Shown here piece after piece: positions 26,278-35,491 of a stretch of 64,000 bases of DNA (positions are counted from its first letter, which is position 1; every line of letters starts with the position of its first letter). The DNA lies in the NCBI GenBank assembly GCA_007095845.1, contig SFBI01000102.1:20374-84373 (forward strand). The letters run 5' to 3'. The notes under the pieces were generated by a model. That model saw only the letters and a program-made list of their open reading frames with translations, was not told the DNA's origin and searched no databases. The position numbers were made by a program, and so were the translations under genes. This DNA comes from Microcystis aeruginosa Ma_MB_S_20031200_S102. Its GTDB lineage: Bacteria; Cyanobacteriota; Cyanobacteriia; Cyanobacteriales; Microcystaceae.

Positions 26278-26641
26278 TGGTTTTTCTCTCGATAAACAGG
26301 GGTTTTGATTGGCTTTTATGGCAGTTAGCGAGGCTGCAAAAATCTTGGGTAAAGACCTTATTATAATCCAGTTTTTTCGCTATTAGGCAATTTTTCCCGA
26401 AAATTTTTGATTGTGGGGGATGTTAGTCCAGCTAACACCCCCCCACTTTTGCTGTTAAATTAGGTAGGTGTTAAAAATTGTCAGATTCCCCCTTATCAGG
26501 TGTTAAAAATTGTCAGATTTCCCCCTTATCTAGGGGGGATTAAGGGGGGATCGGCACCCCCCTTATCAAGGTGGATCCCCCCGCCTATCGGCACCCCCCT
26601 TATCAAGCGGGGCAGGGGGGATCAAACCCAAAATCTAATTT
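26278..26641. repeat. Repeat-rich gap: tandem and inverted TTATCAAGGGGGG-family units
   Basis: Two tandem copies of GGTGTTAAAAATTGTCAGAT (around 26466 and 26500) followed by several CCCCCCTTATCAAG/ GGGGGGAT units to 26638. The GTAGGTGTTAAAA prefix recurs at 45513, again directly before the same CCCCCCTTATCAAGGGGGG unit, so prefix and unit travel together. It lies directly at the 3' end of the tubulin-like gene and upstream of argF. Confidence 0.8.
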
Positions 26642-29600
26642 CTACTTAACTAATTTTGCCCCACACTTAGAACAAAAATTAGACGAGGACGGGTTTTTGT
26701 GTCCACAATTACCGCAGATAATTAAAGCTGGGTTAGCCACTTCCGTCACCGGAGAAAGAGGAATTTCTCCAGCGCTATCCAACTTATAGTTATGGATTAA
26801 CTGCAAAATAATTGCATCTTCCCGTTTATATTCTGTATTGTCTTTTCCTCCTGTTAACTCCTCGGAACGTTGTTGTAAATATTCAATGAAAGTCCGATAC
26901 AAAGCTTGTTTTTTCTCCAGAGTGGCTGCAGCCTGTAACTTAGCTGTCACCTGACTTTGAATTTTTTCCTTATCTTCGCGACAAGCTTTTACTTCTAACA
27001 CCTGTACCGCATCTTCCCAACTGGTGGCGATATCGACTTTTTTTAATCCAGTTGCGGTTTTAATTTCATAGCGAATTGTTTTCTCATTAGTGACTCGATT
27101 GACTTCTGGAAAAAGCACTTTCAAAGCTCGGGCTGTTACTACCAATTGATAAATACTCGGATCTTCGGGAAAAACATCCCAGAAAGGCGGTTCCTTTTGG
27201 ATATGTACGGGGATGGGTAAATCGCGATTTTCCCCCATTTGTTGGGCGCGTTTAGCGAGAATAAATTCTCCTTTCCAGTCCTGATAGGATTGCCGCAAAT
27301 CTCGCATTCCCTCCAGACAGCGTAGGGAAAAACCGCCAATTTCCTGCACGAAGACAAGACGATATTTTTCCACGTCTCCCAAGGGTTTAATATCGTCTTC
27401 GTTGGCAATAAATTCCCGCAGTTTCGGAATAATTTTTTGAGCTGCCGGGTTACTGGTGTTTCTTCCCCCAATCAGGGCAACATTTTGATTTAATTGGGGT
27501 GTAAAGCCCGCATCTTTTCCTCGCAAAACCGCAGGATTGAGCATAATTAGGGGTCGCGATTTTTGGTAGGCAATGCGAAGATTATTGATAATATCAGTAT
27601 CGTTGTTATAAATTTTTAACAAGCGATCACAAGCGGCTAATTCCTTCTGAATGCGACTACTAGCGGGAGCATTTTGTAGGAGTTGATTAGCTTGGTTTAG
27701 GATAACTTTTTGAAAATCACCTTGACGAATATCGGCAATCTCGGTGATGTCAAATAAACGCATATTTTCGTCGGCACGGCGCGTTTCTTTCCAGAGGGGG
27801 CTAGATTGCTTTAAAATCTCTTCTGAGAGGGGTAAACAAAGGTTATCCATACCCGTATCGTAGGCATTTTTGTTACCAGCAATCCCCGAAGCAAATTGTT
27901 CGATAAAGTCTTGATAAAGACTATTCAATTCTTGTCTGTCAAATAATTTAATCCCATTAATTAACAAAGCATCGGCACTATCAATCTGTTGGTTAGCTTG
28001 GAGATTAAATAGATCGCGACTTTGAATTAATTTCTGACGAAAGCGATTAAAACGGCTTTCTAATTGATTAAGATGTTCCAGTAAACGATTAATAACCTCT
28101 ACTCCTGCACCTCTGGTTTTTCGTTGAATATTGGCCATTAAATAGCCTTCCAATCCCGTTAAAGCTTGTTCACAATATTCTTCCATCTTATCTTTTTTTG
28201 AGATATGAAGTTTATCTTTCAGATCATTAATTTCTGCTAAGGCTGTGTCGTATTCCCGTTGACGTTTACTTTCGTTTTGACTCCAAACCTGTTCTTGATC
28301 GCGACGGAATTTTTCTCCTATGTCGGTAAAGATTTGTCGTACTAAAAGAATAAAACTCTCGGCAAATTTTACCCCACGGTTTCGATCTTCAAGGACATTA
28401 TAAAACTCCATTTCTAGAGACTTTTTACCCCGTTGAATAATTTCATCCCGATTACTATAAATCTTTTTCAGGTAATCGCCGTGCAGCCGTTCATCGGGAC
28501 TCAATTCTAGTAAATGATTGCGTTTAAATTCCTCGACTCTTGGTGTCAAATAATCATTAATAAATTGCAGAATTTTACCCTGTTCATTGCCTAAAATATT
28601 AACACCCTGTTTGGTACAAGATAGCCAATTATCTTGATTGATTTCCTGACGAGTTTCGTTAGTCCATTGGGAGATTATGGCAATTAAAGAGCGATCCTTG
28701 TCAGCACATAAATCCATAATTAATTCCCCTTCGCTCAAGCGCATTTTTTTGAGGATATCACCTCTGACTAAATCCAACATTTGAGCGGGTAAAATCACGG
28801 AATCATTCAGCCACCAATTAATTAAATCTTTGGCTAAACGTTCCGATAAGGAAGCACGAATTTGGGCAATAGGAATTTCAATAGTTGATAGTCCAAAACT
28901 CATAAATTGCTTAGGATAACCGCGACCACCTGGGTCAGCTTGCGCCCAAGAACCCTTAATATTATCTCTAATGGAACGCTTATGGGGTGCAAAATCAGAG
29001 GTCATATCTAGGAAAATATTTTGGGCGATCATTTCCCGAATTTGACCGAGTTTAAAATCACCTTCGCCATTTTTTGTCCCCACTAAATAGGTAAAATCAA
29101 AGGGGGGTAACTTACTAACCACTTCATCGACTAAACCGCTGCTAAACTGTTGATGATATTCGGTTCTGTAGTCAGAAAAATAATTTAATTCCATCAAGGC
29201 AGCGTAACCATTAGCCAAAACTCGATCGCCGACACTAATCCCCGCAAATGCTTCAGGAGTGGGAACAATTGCCGTACTCAAAGGACTACTTTCTCCTCGT
29301 AACCAATTACGAATACAGTAACCTAGATCGATTAACATTCCGCTACCCGTACCACCGTTTAAAGACCCCGTGGTAAAGACATTAATAGCACTATTACTTA
29401 CTTTAATTCCATAGCGATCAAGCATAAAGTTTTCTTGTCCCTTTACCCGTCTCACCGCATCTAGAAATTTTCTTTGGATATCATGATAATTACAAAATAA
29501 AGCAAAACGACCGCAGGCGCGAATTTGTCCCGCTCCCGCTTCCAGGGAAGTAATATTTCTCTCTAATTCCGGGGGAAACCAACTATTAATCCAGGGATAT

Positions 29601-29878
29601 CTATCCATGTCAGATACCATCTCCTGTACCTGTTTTCCACTCACCCGAGCCCAGTGTTTTTCGTTATCTTTAAAAGCACTGCCGGCAGCTTCAGGATTAC
29701 TGATTTTATAATCCTTATCCGTGTCAACCACCAAAAAGCTGACAATCGGAAAATTACTCAAACTGCCATAACTTTCCTCGATTAAACGACGCAATCGCGA
29801 TAAAATTTCGTTACCCGTACCACCAATACCCACTAAAACCGTGGGAACCATGCTTTTTTCTTCCACTGCTGCTGGCAT
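26642..29878 (-). CDS. Giant tubulin-like (Tubulin_2) GTPase with C-terminal zinc ribbon
   Basis: 1078 residues. The N-terminal domain has the tubulin/FtsZ layout: VLVGIGGTGNEIL (15-27), FLVVDTDKDY, GAGQIRACGR (115-124), and the GTP signature GSLNGGTGSG (171-180). That places it in the Tubulin-like/Tubulin_2 group. A long helical middle (about 400-800, coiled-coil-rich) follows, and the end has a zinc ribbon with Cys1055, 1058, 1069 and 1072 (CGNCGHKN ... FCSKCGAKL). Homologues are known as large bacterial proteins of unknown role, often in conflict-type or signalling neighbourhoods. The ATG is 2 bp from the stop of RNase Z, with GGAG inside that gene's end, so the two are co-transcribed. Polymer formation is inference. 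Confidence 0.85.
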   Translation of the reverse strand: MPAAVEEKSMVPTVLVGIGGTGNEILSRLRRLIEESYGSLSNFPIVSFLVVDTDKDYKISNPEAAGSAFKDNEKHWARVSGKQVQEMVSDMDRYPWINSWFPPELERNITSLEAGAGQIRACGRFALFCNYHDIQRKFLDAVRRVKGQENFMLDRYGIKVSNSAINVFTTGSLNGGTGSGMLIDLGYCIRNWLRGESSPLSTAIVPTPEAFAGISVGDRVLANGYAALMELNYFSDYRTEYHQQFSSGLVDEVVSKLPPFDFTYLVGTKNGEGDFKLGQIREMIAQNIFLDMTSDFAPHKRSIRDNIKGSWAQADPGGRGYPKQFMSFGLSTIEIPIAQIRASLSERLAKDLINWWLNDSVILPAQMLDLVRGDILKKMRLSEGELIMDLCADKDRSLIAIISQWTNETRQEINQDNWLSCTKQGVNILGNEQGKILQFINDYLTPRVEEFKRNHLLELSPDERLHGDYLKKIYSNRDEIIQRGKKSLEMEFYNVLEDRNRGVKFAESFILLVRQIFTDIGEKFRRDQEQVWSQNESKRQREYDTALAEINDLKDKLHISKKDKMEEYCEQALTGLEGYLMANIQRKTRGAGVEVINRLLEHLNQLESRFNRFRQKLIQSRDLFNLQANQQIDSADALLINGIKLFDRQELNSLYQDFIEQFASGIAGNKNAYDTGMDNLCLPLSEEILKQSSPLWKETRRADENMRLFDITEIADIRQGDFQKVILNQANQLLQNAPASSRIQKELAACDRLLKIYNNDTDIINNLRIAYQKSRPLIMLNPAVLRGKDAGFTPQLNQNVALIGGRNTSNPAAQKIIPKLREFIANEDDIKPLGDVEKYRLVFVQEIGGFSLRCLEGMRDLRQSYQDWKGEFILAKRAQQMGENRDLPIPVHIQKEPPFWDVFPEDPSIYQLVVTARALKVLFPEVNRVTNEKTIRYEIKTATGLKKVDIATSWEDAVQVLEVKACREDKEKIQSQVTAKLQAAATLEKKQALYRTFIEYLQQRSEELTGGKDNTEYKREDAIILQLIHNYKLDSAGEIPLSPVTEVANPALIICGNCGHKNPSSSNFCSKCGAKLVK

Positions 29879-29880
29879 AA

Positions 29881-30837
29881 TTACTTAACTCCTAAGACCA
29901 TTTCTTGACGGTTGCGGGGGACTTCGTAGGTGAGGAAATCGTAGGCTAATTTAGTGTTAGGAAAAATTGCCCGCGCTTCCTCTAACAGATTGGAAATATC
30001 CAGAGAATTCCCCGGTAGATAACGGGGACTAAAATGGGTCATTAATAACAATTTTACCTGGGCTGCCAAGGCCACCTGGGCTGCCATCGTCGAAGTGGAA
30101 TGAACACTTTCAAAAGCTAACCCGGCATCTTGGTGTGCAAAAGTCGCCTCATGAATTAGCACATCTGCATTCTGTGCCAATTCGATCGATCCTTCACAGA
30201 AAATAGTATCAGTACAATAGGCTATTTTACGGCCGATTTCCGTTTCTCCGCAGAGGGACTGACCGCGAATTTTGCTGCCATCGGGGAGGGTGACAGTTTC
30301 CCCCTTTTTCAGCTTGCCGTAAATTGGTCCGGGGGGAATACCTAAAGCGTTGGCTTTTTCCACATCAAAACGTCCAGGGCGGTCTTTTTCGGCGATACGA
30401 TAACCGTGGGCGGGAATACGATGTTTCAATAGCTGACAGGAGACGGTAAATTCTTCATCTTCGTAGATTATGCCGGGGGCAATGGCATGGACACGCACCC
30501 GATTGGCTAAATTAGTATAGGAATACTTAGCACAAGCACGCAGATAGTCCCCTAGTCCGGGGGGTCCGTAGATATCAATATCCTGAGCAGAACCGGCTAA
30601 TCCAATACTGGCTAACAGTCCCATTAAACCAAAGATATGATCCCCGTGCATATGGGTGATAAAAATGCGTCGGATTTGGGAATTTTTCAGGTCGCTACGC
30701 AGTAACTGGTGTTGAGTTCCTTCTCCACAGTCAAACAGCCATACCTCCGCCCTTTGCGGTAAACGAAGGGCGATACTAGAGACATTACGAGACCGAGTGG
30801 GAACCCCGGAACTGGTTCCTAAAAAAGTAATCTCCAC
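29881..30837 (-). CDS. rnz: Ribonuclease Z
   Basis: 318 residues, a complete short-form RNase Z. It is a zinc metallo-beta-lactamase-fold endonuclease that removes 3' trailers of tRNA precursors; this matters here because the tRNA-Gly in this window encodes no CCA. Motifs: LGTSSGVPTRSRNVSS at the N-terminus, the zinc site THMHGDHIFG (His62, His64, Asp66, His67), GPPGL, HRIPAHGYR (substrate arm region) and LLMTHFSPRY near the C-terminus. The tubulin-like gene follows after 2 bp. No terminator lies between them. Confidence 0.97.
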   Translation of the reverse strand: MEITFLGTSSGVPTRSRNVSSIALRLPQRAEVWLFDCGEGTQHQLLRSDLKNSQIRRIFITHMHGDHIFGLMGLLASIGLAGSAQDIDIYGPPGLGDYLRACAKYSYTNLANRVRVHAIAPGIIYEDEEFTVSCQLLKHRIPAHGYRIAEKDRPGRFDVEKANALGIPPGPIYGKLKKGETVTLPDGSKIRGQSLCGETEIGRKIAYCTDTIFCEGSIELAQNADVLIHEATFAHQDAGLAFESVHSTSTMAAQVALAAQVKLLLMTHFSPRYLPGNSLDISNLLEEARAIFPNTKLAYDFLTYEVPRNRQEMVLGVK

Positions 30838-31539
30838 AGGATAGCTGTCAGGATAGATGATTCTTTTTCTAGTCTAGGCTGTTTTTATCGATTTCTCGAT
30901 CGAATTGCTGCTTTTCTGTATTTCATCACTTGAAAACAGAAAATCTTCTGATTTTGACCTAACTCTGCAATAACTACTGGCAGCCAGAAATACAACAGCG
31001 TCCACATCATACTTTGTGCTTTTTGTCAAAAAAACTTTTTTTTGCAATAAAACTACACAAAAAAAAGATCATCGTTATGGGTGAAATTGACTAATTTACC
31101 CGTCTTAATTAGGATTACCTTCTAGATGTGGCAAGGGTTTTAACCATTGCTGCTCAAAAAAGCACAAAATAACCCATTATGAAATTTTATCAAATCGCTG
31201 TAACCTTCATAACATCGTTGTTAAATAAAAATTTTTCTCAATTAATTCTTAAGAATTTGTAAATATTGCGAAATGTTAATTTAAATATTCTCAAGTTTGT
31301 GGAGTCAATAAATAACTTTTGCTTATCTTTGTCCCAAATTGGGTTAGAAGTCAGGAGTCGGGTGATAGGGTGATAGGGTTTTGGGGTGTTGGGGTGTTAG
31401 GGTTTTAGTTGAAATTTCCCCACTTCCCCACTTCCCACTTCCCCACTTCCCCACTTCCCACTTCCCTAGAGTGATCTTTGGGACAAGATTAAGTTTAAAA
31501 TCTGAAATAGATGATTTTTTTCAGGATCGAGTCAAGTTT
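30838..31539. other. Intergenic with polypurine and CCCACTTCC repeats
   Basis: About 700 bases. The 30838-31330 part is AT-rich with no gene. From about 31345 to 31466 simple repeats occur: GGTGATAGGGTGATAGGG, GGGGTGTTGGGGTGTTAGGG, and on the same strand several CCCACTTCC units, G-rich followed by C-rich so the two halves can pair. The fasciclin gene's likely start (31540) is downstream of these. Confidence 0.6.
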
Positions 31540-31941
31540 ATGGCAGATATTGTCGATATTGCGGTCAGTGCCGATAATTTTAAAACTCTAGTGACGGCGG
31601 TACAAGCGGCTAATCTTGTGGATGCCCTAAAAAGTCCTGGCCCCTTCACGGTTTTTGCCCCCACCGATGAAGCTTTTGCCAAATTGCCCCCTGGGACGAT
31701 TACAACCCTAGTGCAGAATATCCCCCAATTAACCCGAATTCTCACCTATCACGTCGTTGCGGGCAAATATATGCAGGAAGATTTGGCAAAATTGGCTGTG
31801 GTGACTTCTCTAGAGGGTTCACCGATTCCCGTCGATTGTAGCGAAGGTTTTGAGGTGAAAAATGCCACGGTGGTTGCGGGTAATATCGAGGCGGATAATG
31901 GTGTGATCCACGTCATCGATACGGTGATCCTGATGGGTTAG
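31540..31941 (+). CDS. Fasciclin-domain protein, cytoplasmic form
   Basis: 133 residues making a single fasciclin (FAS1) domain: [34 protein letters not shown] (the H1 box), [15 protein letters not shown], and the final [13 protein letters not shown] (H2 box). No signal peptide is present with this start. FAS1 domains mediate adhesion or bind small ligands; in cyanobacteria small solitary FAS1 proteins are common and of unknown role. The frame extends upstream to 31381 through the CCCACTTCC simple repeat, but that would be low-complexity sequence; ATG 31540 begins exactly at the conserved MADIVDIA start of the family. Confidence 0.93.
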   Translation: MADIVDIAVSADNFKTLVTAVQAANLVDALKSPGPFTVFAPTDEAFAKLPPGTITTLVQNIPQLTRILTYHVVAGKYMQEDLAKLAVVTSLEGSPIPVDCSEGFEVKNATVVAGNIEADNGVIHVIDTVILMG

Positions 31942-32882
31942 TTTTTGACTGGCTTTTCCTCGGGCTGCATCTAGGGCAAACCTGTCCTAATTTAGCAACC
32001 AAATATACAGACACTTTTGCTTATTTGTGTGTTTGATGATCGACGGAGGAAAAGGCCCACTGTTTGCGGTTATTGAAAATTTGGCTTTAAAACTCTGCCA
32101 TTGAGCGGAGTGGAGGGTAGGGTTGATTACTTTAACTTTTTTATCCAATCTCTAACAAATTCTGCCGCAGAGATTTGTTTTTGTTGAGCATACCATTTTA
32201 GTTTTTCTAGTTGCTCTTCGGAAAGTCGCAGTTGTAAGATAGCCTTGCTATGGCATTGTAAATAGACTAGAACGTTAGCATACCAAAGGTAACCTCCTTG
32301 AAGTTAAAACTCCCGTGAGCGGTATAAAAAAGACACGGACGCTCATGTTAGTGGTTGAGCTTCCTTGTACAGAGGAGCGAATAACCTCCTAAAAAACATA
32401 TATGACGCGATGTGCAAGTAAAAACGACGGAATCAGGGTTCTGTCTGGGGGTTAGTAGCTTGTCTGAGACTAAGTCCGGTTATTAAAAACTGATTATTTA
32501 TTCCCCTTTGCCGTTCGGTGGTTCGGCGGTTCAGCTGAGCTCAGTCGAACGGCGTGAGCTTTTGTCAAACGCTCGATCGAACGCTGAGTTCACGGCCGAA
32601 GCCCACACCCCAATTTATAATTGATAATTTATAATTCATAATTTCCGCTTCCCACTCTGGTGCTTCCTTAATTTGGACTATTCTGGCCGAAGACCGATCG
32701 CAAAGACTTGAAATCTGTTCTAACAATAGTTACACTTCTTTAGAATAGATACACTTTTCAAGGGATAATGTAGGTTAGCTAACTCTTGCACTTAACCGTC
32801 GAGATTGTTGGGCTTATATTTGACCCTGAATATAAAAAGCGTCTAAGTGGACACTAAATTGTCAATAGGAGGAGCGTAGTCA
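31942..32882. other. Intergenic upstream of psbB; antitoxin remnant and repeats
   Basis: Contains the degraded antitoxin at 32127-32299, a copy of the GGTTATTAAAAACTGATTAT repeat at 32478, and a cluster of TTCGGC/CGAACG palindromic repeat pieces at about 32510-32610. The last 180 bases hold the psbB promoter and leader; TATATT near 32815 may be the -10 and AGGAGGAG at 32867-32874 is the ribosome-binding site. Confidence 0.6.
32127..32299 (-). pseudogene. Ribbon-helix-helix-type antitoxin, broken
   Basis: The minus strand encodes KAILQLRLSEEQLEKLKWYA followed by QQKQISAAEFVRDWIKKLK and a stop at 32127-32129, which looks like a CopG/RHH antitoxin. A strong AAGGAGG site is at 32293-32299, but the ATG just after it opens a 4-codon frame, and the coding frame itself has no start codon: a frameshift has probably separated start and body. 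No toxin gene follows; the fasciclin gene lies beyond. Confidence 0.6.
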
Positions 32883-34409
32883 ATGGGACTACCTTGGTAT
32901 CGAGTACACACAGTCGTTCTCAACGACCCGGGCCGTTTAATTTCCGTTCACCTGATGCACACCGCACTGGTAGCGGGTTGGGCTGGCTCCATGGCCCTCT
33001 ATGAGCTGGCTATTTTCGACCCCAGTGACCCCGTATTAAACCCGATGTGGCGGCAAGGAATGTTCGTGCTGCCCTTCATGGCCCGTTTAGGTGTCACTGG
33101 TTCATGGGGTGGCTGGAGCGTCACCGGCGAAACTGGTGTTGACCCCGGTTTCTGGTCTTTTGAAGGCGTTGCCGCTGCTCATATCGTCTTATCCGGTCTG
33201 CTATTCCTAGCGGCGGTTTGGCATTGGGTTTTCTGGGATTTAGAATTATTCGTCGATCCCCGCACGGGCGAATCTGCCCTCGATTTGCCGAAAATGTTCG
33301 GTATTCACCTGTTCTTATCCGGTTTACTTTGCTTTGGTTTCGGTGCTTTCCATCAAACAGGCCTTTGGGGTCCCGGTATGTGGGTTTCCGATGCCTACGG
33401 TTTAACCGGTCATGTGCAGCCCGTAGCTCCCGAATGGGGACCTGCTGGTTTTAACCCCTTTAACCCCGGGGGTGTGGTAGCTCACCACATTGCCGCGGGT
33501 ATCGTCGGGATTATCGCCGGTTTATTCCATTTAACCGTTCGTCCCCCCGAAAGACTCTATAAAGCCCTGAGAATGGGTAATATCGAAACGGTGCTTTCTA
33601 GCAGTATCGCCGCCGTTTTCTTTGCCGCTTTCGTCGTGGCTGGAACCATGTGGTACGGTAATGCTACCACGCCGATCGAACTCTTTGGACCGACCCGTTA
33701 CCAATGGGATAAGGGTTATTTCCAAGAAGAAATTGAGCGTCGCGTCGAGGCCAGCATCGCCAATGGGGCTACCATCGCTGAAGCTTACCAAGCAATTCCC
33801 GAAAAACTGGCTTTCTATGATTATGTCGGTAATAGCCCCGCTAAAGGTGGTTTATTCCGTACTGGTGCCATGGATAGCGGTGACGGTATCGCTAAATCTT
33901 GGTTAGGACACCCTGTGTTCAAAGATGGCGAAGGTCGCGTCCTGAGCGTGCGTCGGATGCCTAACTTCTTTGAAACCTTCCCCGTTGTCCTGACTGACTC
34001 GGAAGGTATCGTTCGCGCTGATATTCCTTTCCGTCGTGCGGAATCGAAACTGAGTATTGAACAAAGTGGTGTTACCGTTTCTTTCTACGGTGGCGCTCTC
34101 GATGGTCAGGTGTTCAGCGATCCTGCTGATGTGAAGAAATTTGCCCGTAGAGCGCAACTCGGTGAAGCTTTCGAGTTTGACACCGAAACCCTGAAGTCTG
34201 ACGGGGTATTCCGTACTTCTCCGAGAGGTTGGTTTACTTTCGGTCATGCTGTCTTTGCTTTACTATTCTTCTTCGGTCACATCTGGCACGGTTCTCGTAC
34301 CATCTACCGCGACGTATTCGCCGGGGTCGATCCGGATCTGGAAGAACAAGTGGAATTCGGTTTATTCCAAAAATTGGGTGATCTTAGCACTCGTAAACAA
34401 GAAGTTTAG
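32883..34409 (+). CDS. psbB: Photosystem II CP47 core antenna
   Basis: 508 residues, the normal CP47 length. Begins [20 protein letters not shown] and keeps the six transmembrane helices with chlorophyll-binding histidines ([43 protein letters not shown]), plus the large lumenal loop between helices V and VI. It binds chlorophyll around the PSII reaction centre in the thylakoid membrane. AGGAGGAG precedes the ATG, and a perfect 11-bp terminator follows. No psbT ORF follows; the terminator begins 26 nt after the stop. Confidence 0.99.
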   Translation: MGLPWYRVHTVVLNDPGRLISVHLMHTALVAGWAGSMALYELAIFDPSDPVLNPMWRQGMFVLPFMARLGVTGSWGGWSVTGETGVDPGFWSFEGVAAAHIVLSGLLFLAAVWHWVFWDLELFVDPRTGESALDLPKMFGIHLFLSGLLCFGFGAFHQTGLWGPGMWVSDAYGLTGHVQPVAPEWGPAGFNPFNPGGVVAHHIAAGIVGIIAGLFHLTVRPPERLYKALRMGNIETVLSSSIAAVFFAAFVVAGTMWYGNATTPIELFGPTRYQWDKGYFQEEIERRVEASIANGATIAEAYQAIPEKLAFYDYVGNSPAKGGLFRTGAMDSGDGIAKSWLGHPVFKDGEGRVLSVRRMPNFFETFPVVLTDSEGIVRADIPFRRAESKLSIEQSGVTVSFYGGALDGQVFSDPADVKKFARRAQLGEAFEFDTETLKSDGVFRTSPRGWFTFGHAVFALLFFFGHIWHGSRTIYRDVFAGVDPDLEEQVEFGLFQKLGDLSTRKQEV

Positions 34410-34434
34410 TTTTAGCTAAATCATCTATATAACT

Positions 34435-34465
34435 AAAGGAGTCAAAGAATTGACTCCTTTTTTTG
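34435..34465 (+). terminator. Intrinsic terminator of psbB
   Basis: AAAGGAGTCAA (34435-34445), loop AGAA, TTGACTCCTTT (34450-34460), then more T. Perfect 11-bp stem. Confidence 0.95.
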
Positions 34466-34502
34466 TTAATCACACTATTAAAAACGGATTTATCCTAAAT
34501 CT

Positions 34503-34612
34503 GGTTATTAAAAACTGATTATTTATTCTCCCCTTTGCCTTTTGCATGAGCAGAAAACGGGTTTCTCCGAGAAACCCGTTTTCTGTGCGTTACTCAACGG
34601 ATTTGGTATTAG
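34503..34612 (+). repeat. Dispersed repeat GGTTATTAAAAACTGATTAT, copy with hairpin insert
   Basis: Same block order as 61473-61555 (GGTTATTAAAAACTGATTAT, CCCTTTGCCTTTTG, ACTCAACGGATTT, GTATT), and partial match at 32478-32510. In this copy the middle contains the 35-bp hairpin at 34551-34585. It separates psbB from the psbE-F-L-J cluster. Confidence 0.85.
34551..34585. repeat. 16-bp-arm perfect hairpin
   Basis: CAGAAAACGGGTTTCT (34551-34566), loop CCG, then the exact inverse AGAAACCCGTTTTCTG (34570-34585). It lacks a T-run, so it is not a usual terminator; it lies in the convergent space between psbB and psbJ. Confidence 0.9.
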
Positions 34613-34651
34613 TATAAAGTTCGATCGAGCTTTACTTGAAACCGAATACTG

Positions 34652-34689
34652 AAAAAACCGCTAGTTATTTCTATAACTAACGGCTTTTT
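34652..34689 (-). terminator. Terminator of the psbE-F-L-J operon
   Basis: On the minus strand: GCCGTTAGTTAT, loop AGAA, ATAACTAGCGG with one G-T pair, followed by TTTTTT. It lies 27 bp after psbJ. Confidence 0.85.
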
Positions 34690-34715
34690 GCCCGGGGAAA
34701 TTACCTGCAATGGAA

Positions 34716-34835
34716 TTACATAGAGGAACCTAAACCGGCGTAAGCTCCGTAGAAGAAAAGACCAAGCACGGCGATAACGCCCAGACCGGCGATGGTGGCG
34801 ACTAACCACAAAGGAATACGACCTTCTGCGAACAT
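34716..34835 (-). CDS. psbJ: Photosystem II protein J
   Basis: 39 residues. One membrane helix: [20 protein letters not shown] then [13 protein letters not shown], the canonical PsbJ ending. It sits near the QB/cytochrome b559 region of PSII and affects forward electron flow. It is the last gene of psbE-psbF-psbL-psbJ on the minus strand; 43 bp separate it from psbL, and a terminator follows. Confidence 0.97.
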   Translation of the reverse strand: MFAEGRIPLWLVATIAGLGVIAVLGLFFYGAYAGLGSSM

Positions 34836-34878
34836 GAATAACACCTCTCTAATTGCGATGACAATAAATCGGGACTAA

Positions 34879-34998
34879 TTAGTTAAAGAAATAGCTGGAA
34901 AATAAAATTCCCAGGACAGCAACTAGGAGTAAACCTAGGTAAAGAGAAGTACGATTTAACTCGACGGCTTGCCGATTCGGATTAGGTGTTCTTTCCAT
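34879..34998 (-). CDS. psbL: Photosystem II protein L
   Basis: 39 residues: [20 protein letters not shown], then one membrane helix ending SSYFFN. The sequence is near-invariant among cyanobacteria. PsbL lies at the PSII dimer interface and is needed for normal QA function. It starts 10 bp after psbF. Too short for most ORF listings but unambiguous. Confidence 0.98.
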   Translation of the reverse strand: MERTPNPNRQAVELNRTSLYLGLLLVAVLGILFSSYFFN

Positions 34999-35008
34999 AA
35001 TTGTTCTC

Positions 35009-35143
35009 CTAGCGTTGAATAAACTGCATTGCCGCAATTGCACCGATAAAGAAGACAGTGGGGACCGCTAAGGTATGAACTGCCAACCAGCGAACGGTGA
35101 AAATGGGGTAAGAAATGGGTTGATTGGGATTACCACTAGCCAT
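35009..35143 (-). CDS. psbF: Cytochrome b559 beta subunit
   Basis: 44 residues: an N-terminal [20 protein letters not shown] containing the heme-ligand histidine, then a membrane helix [19 protein letters not shown]. It pairs with PsbE to hold the b559 heme in the PSII reaction centre. Located 24 bp after psbE. Confidence 0.98.
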
Positions 35144-35167
35144 GTTTTTATCCTTAATTAAAGTAAA

Positions 35168-35413
35168 CTACTGATTAAACTGCTCGATTTGATTTTTGGC
35201 CTCAAAGCGATCATTAATGATTGGTAATTCTTGACGCTCTTGAGTGTAATACTCATCGGGACGGGGAGTGCCAAAAACATCGTAAGCTAAACCGGTACTC
35301 ACGAATAACCAACCTGCGATAAAGAGCATGGGGATGGTGATGCTATGGATAATCCAGTAACGAATACTGGTAACGATATCGCCAAAAGGACGTTCGCCGG
35401 TACTACCTGACAT
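35168..35413 (-). CDS. psbE: Cytochrome b559 alpha subunit
   Basis: 81 residues. [20 protein letters not shown] carries the heme-ligating histidine, followed by the membrane helix and a lumenal tail ending [12 protein letters not shown]. Forms the b559 heterodimer with PsbF. First gene of the operon; a promoter lies at 35459-35488 and GAGGAGA precedes the ATG. Confidence 0.99.
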   Translation of the reverse strand: MSGSTGERPFGDIVTSIRYWIIHSITIPMLFIAGWLFVSTGLAYDVFGTPRPDEYYTQERQELPIINDRFEAKNQIEQFNQ

Positions 35414-35458
35414 GGACGGTTCTCCTCGGAATGATAGGACTTGAAAAATTCAATCTCT

Positions 35459-35488
35459 ATAATAGAGACTTTGTTGACCCTGACACAA
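35459..35488 (-). promoter_or_regulatory. Promoter of psbE-F-L-J
   Basis: Minus strand: TTGTGT (35483-35488) and TATTAT (35459-35464) with 18-nt spacing, between ycf48 and psbE. The -10 lies inside the palindrome TCTCTATAATAGAGA. Read-through from ycf48 is also possible. Confidence 0.55.
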
Positions 35489-35491
35489 GTT

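Noticed and set aside
31381..31539. N-terminal extension of the fasciclin protein
   Set aside because: It is encoded by CCCACTTCC simple repeats with no signal peptide and no conserved residues.
34410..34434. psbT between psbB and its terminator
   Set aside because: Only 25 nt are available; psbT (about 31 residues) cannot fit. It must lie elsewhere.
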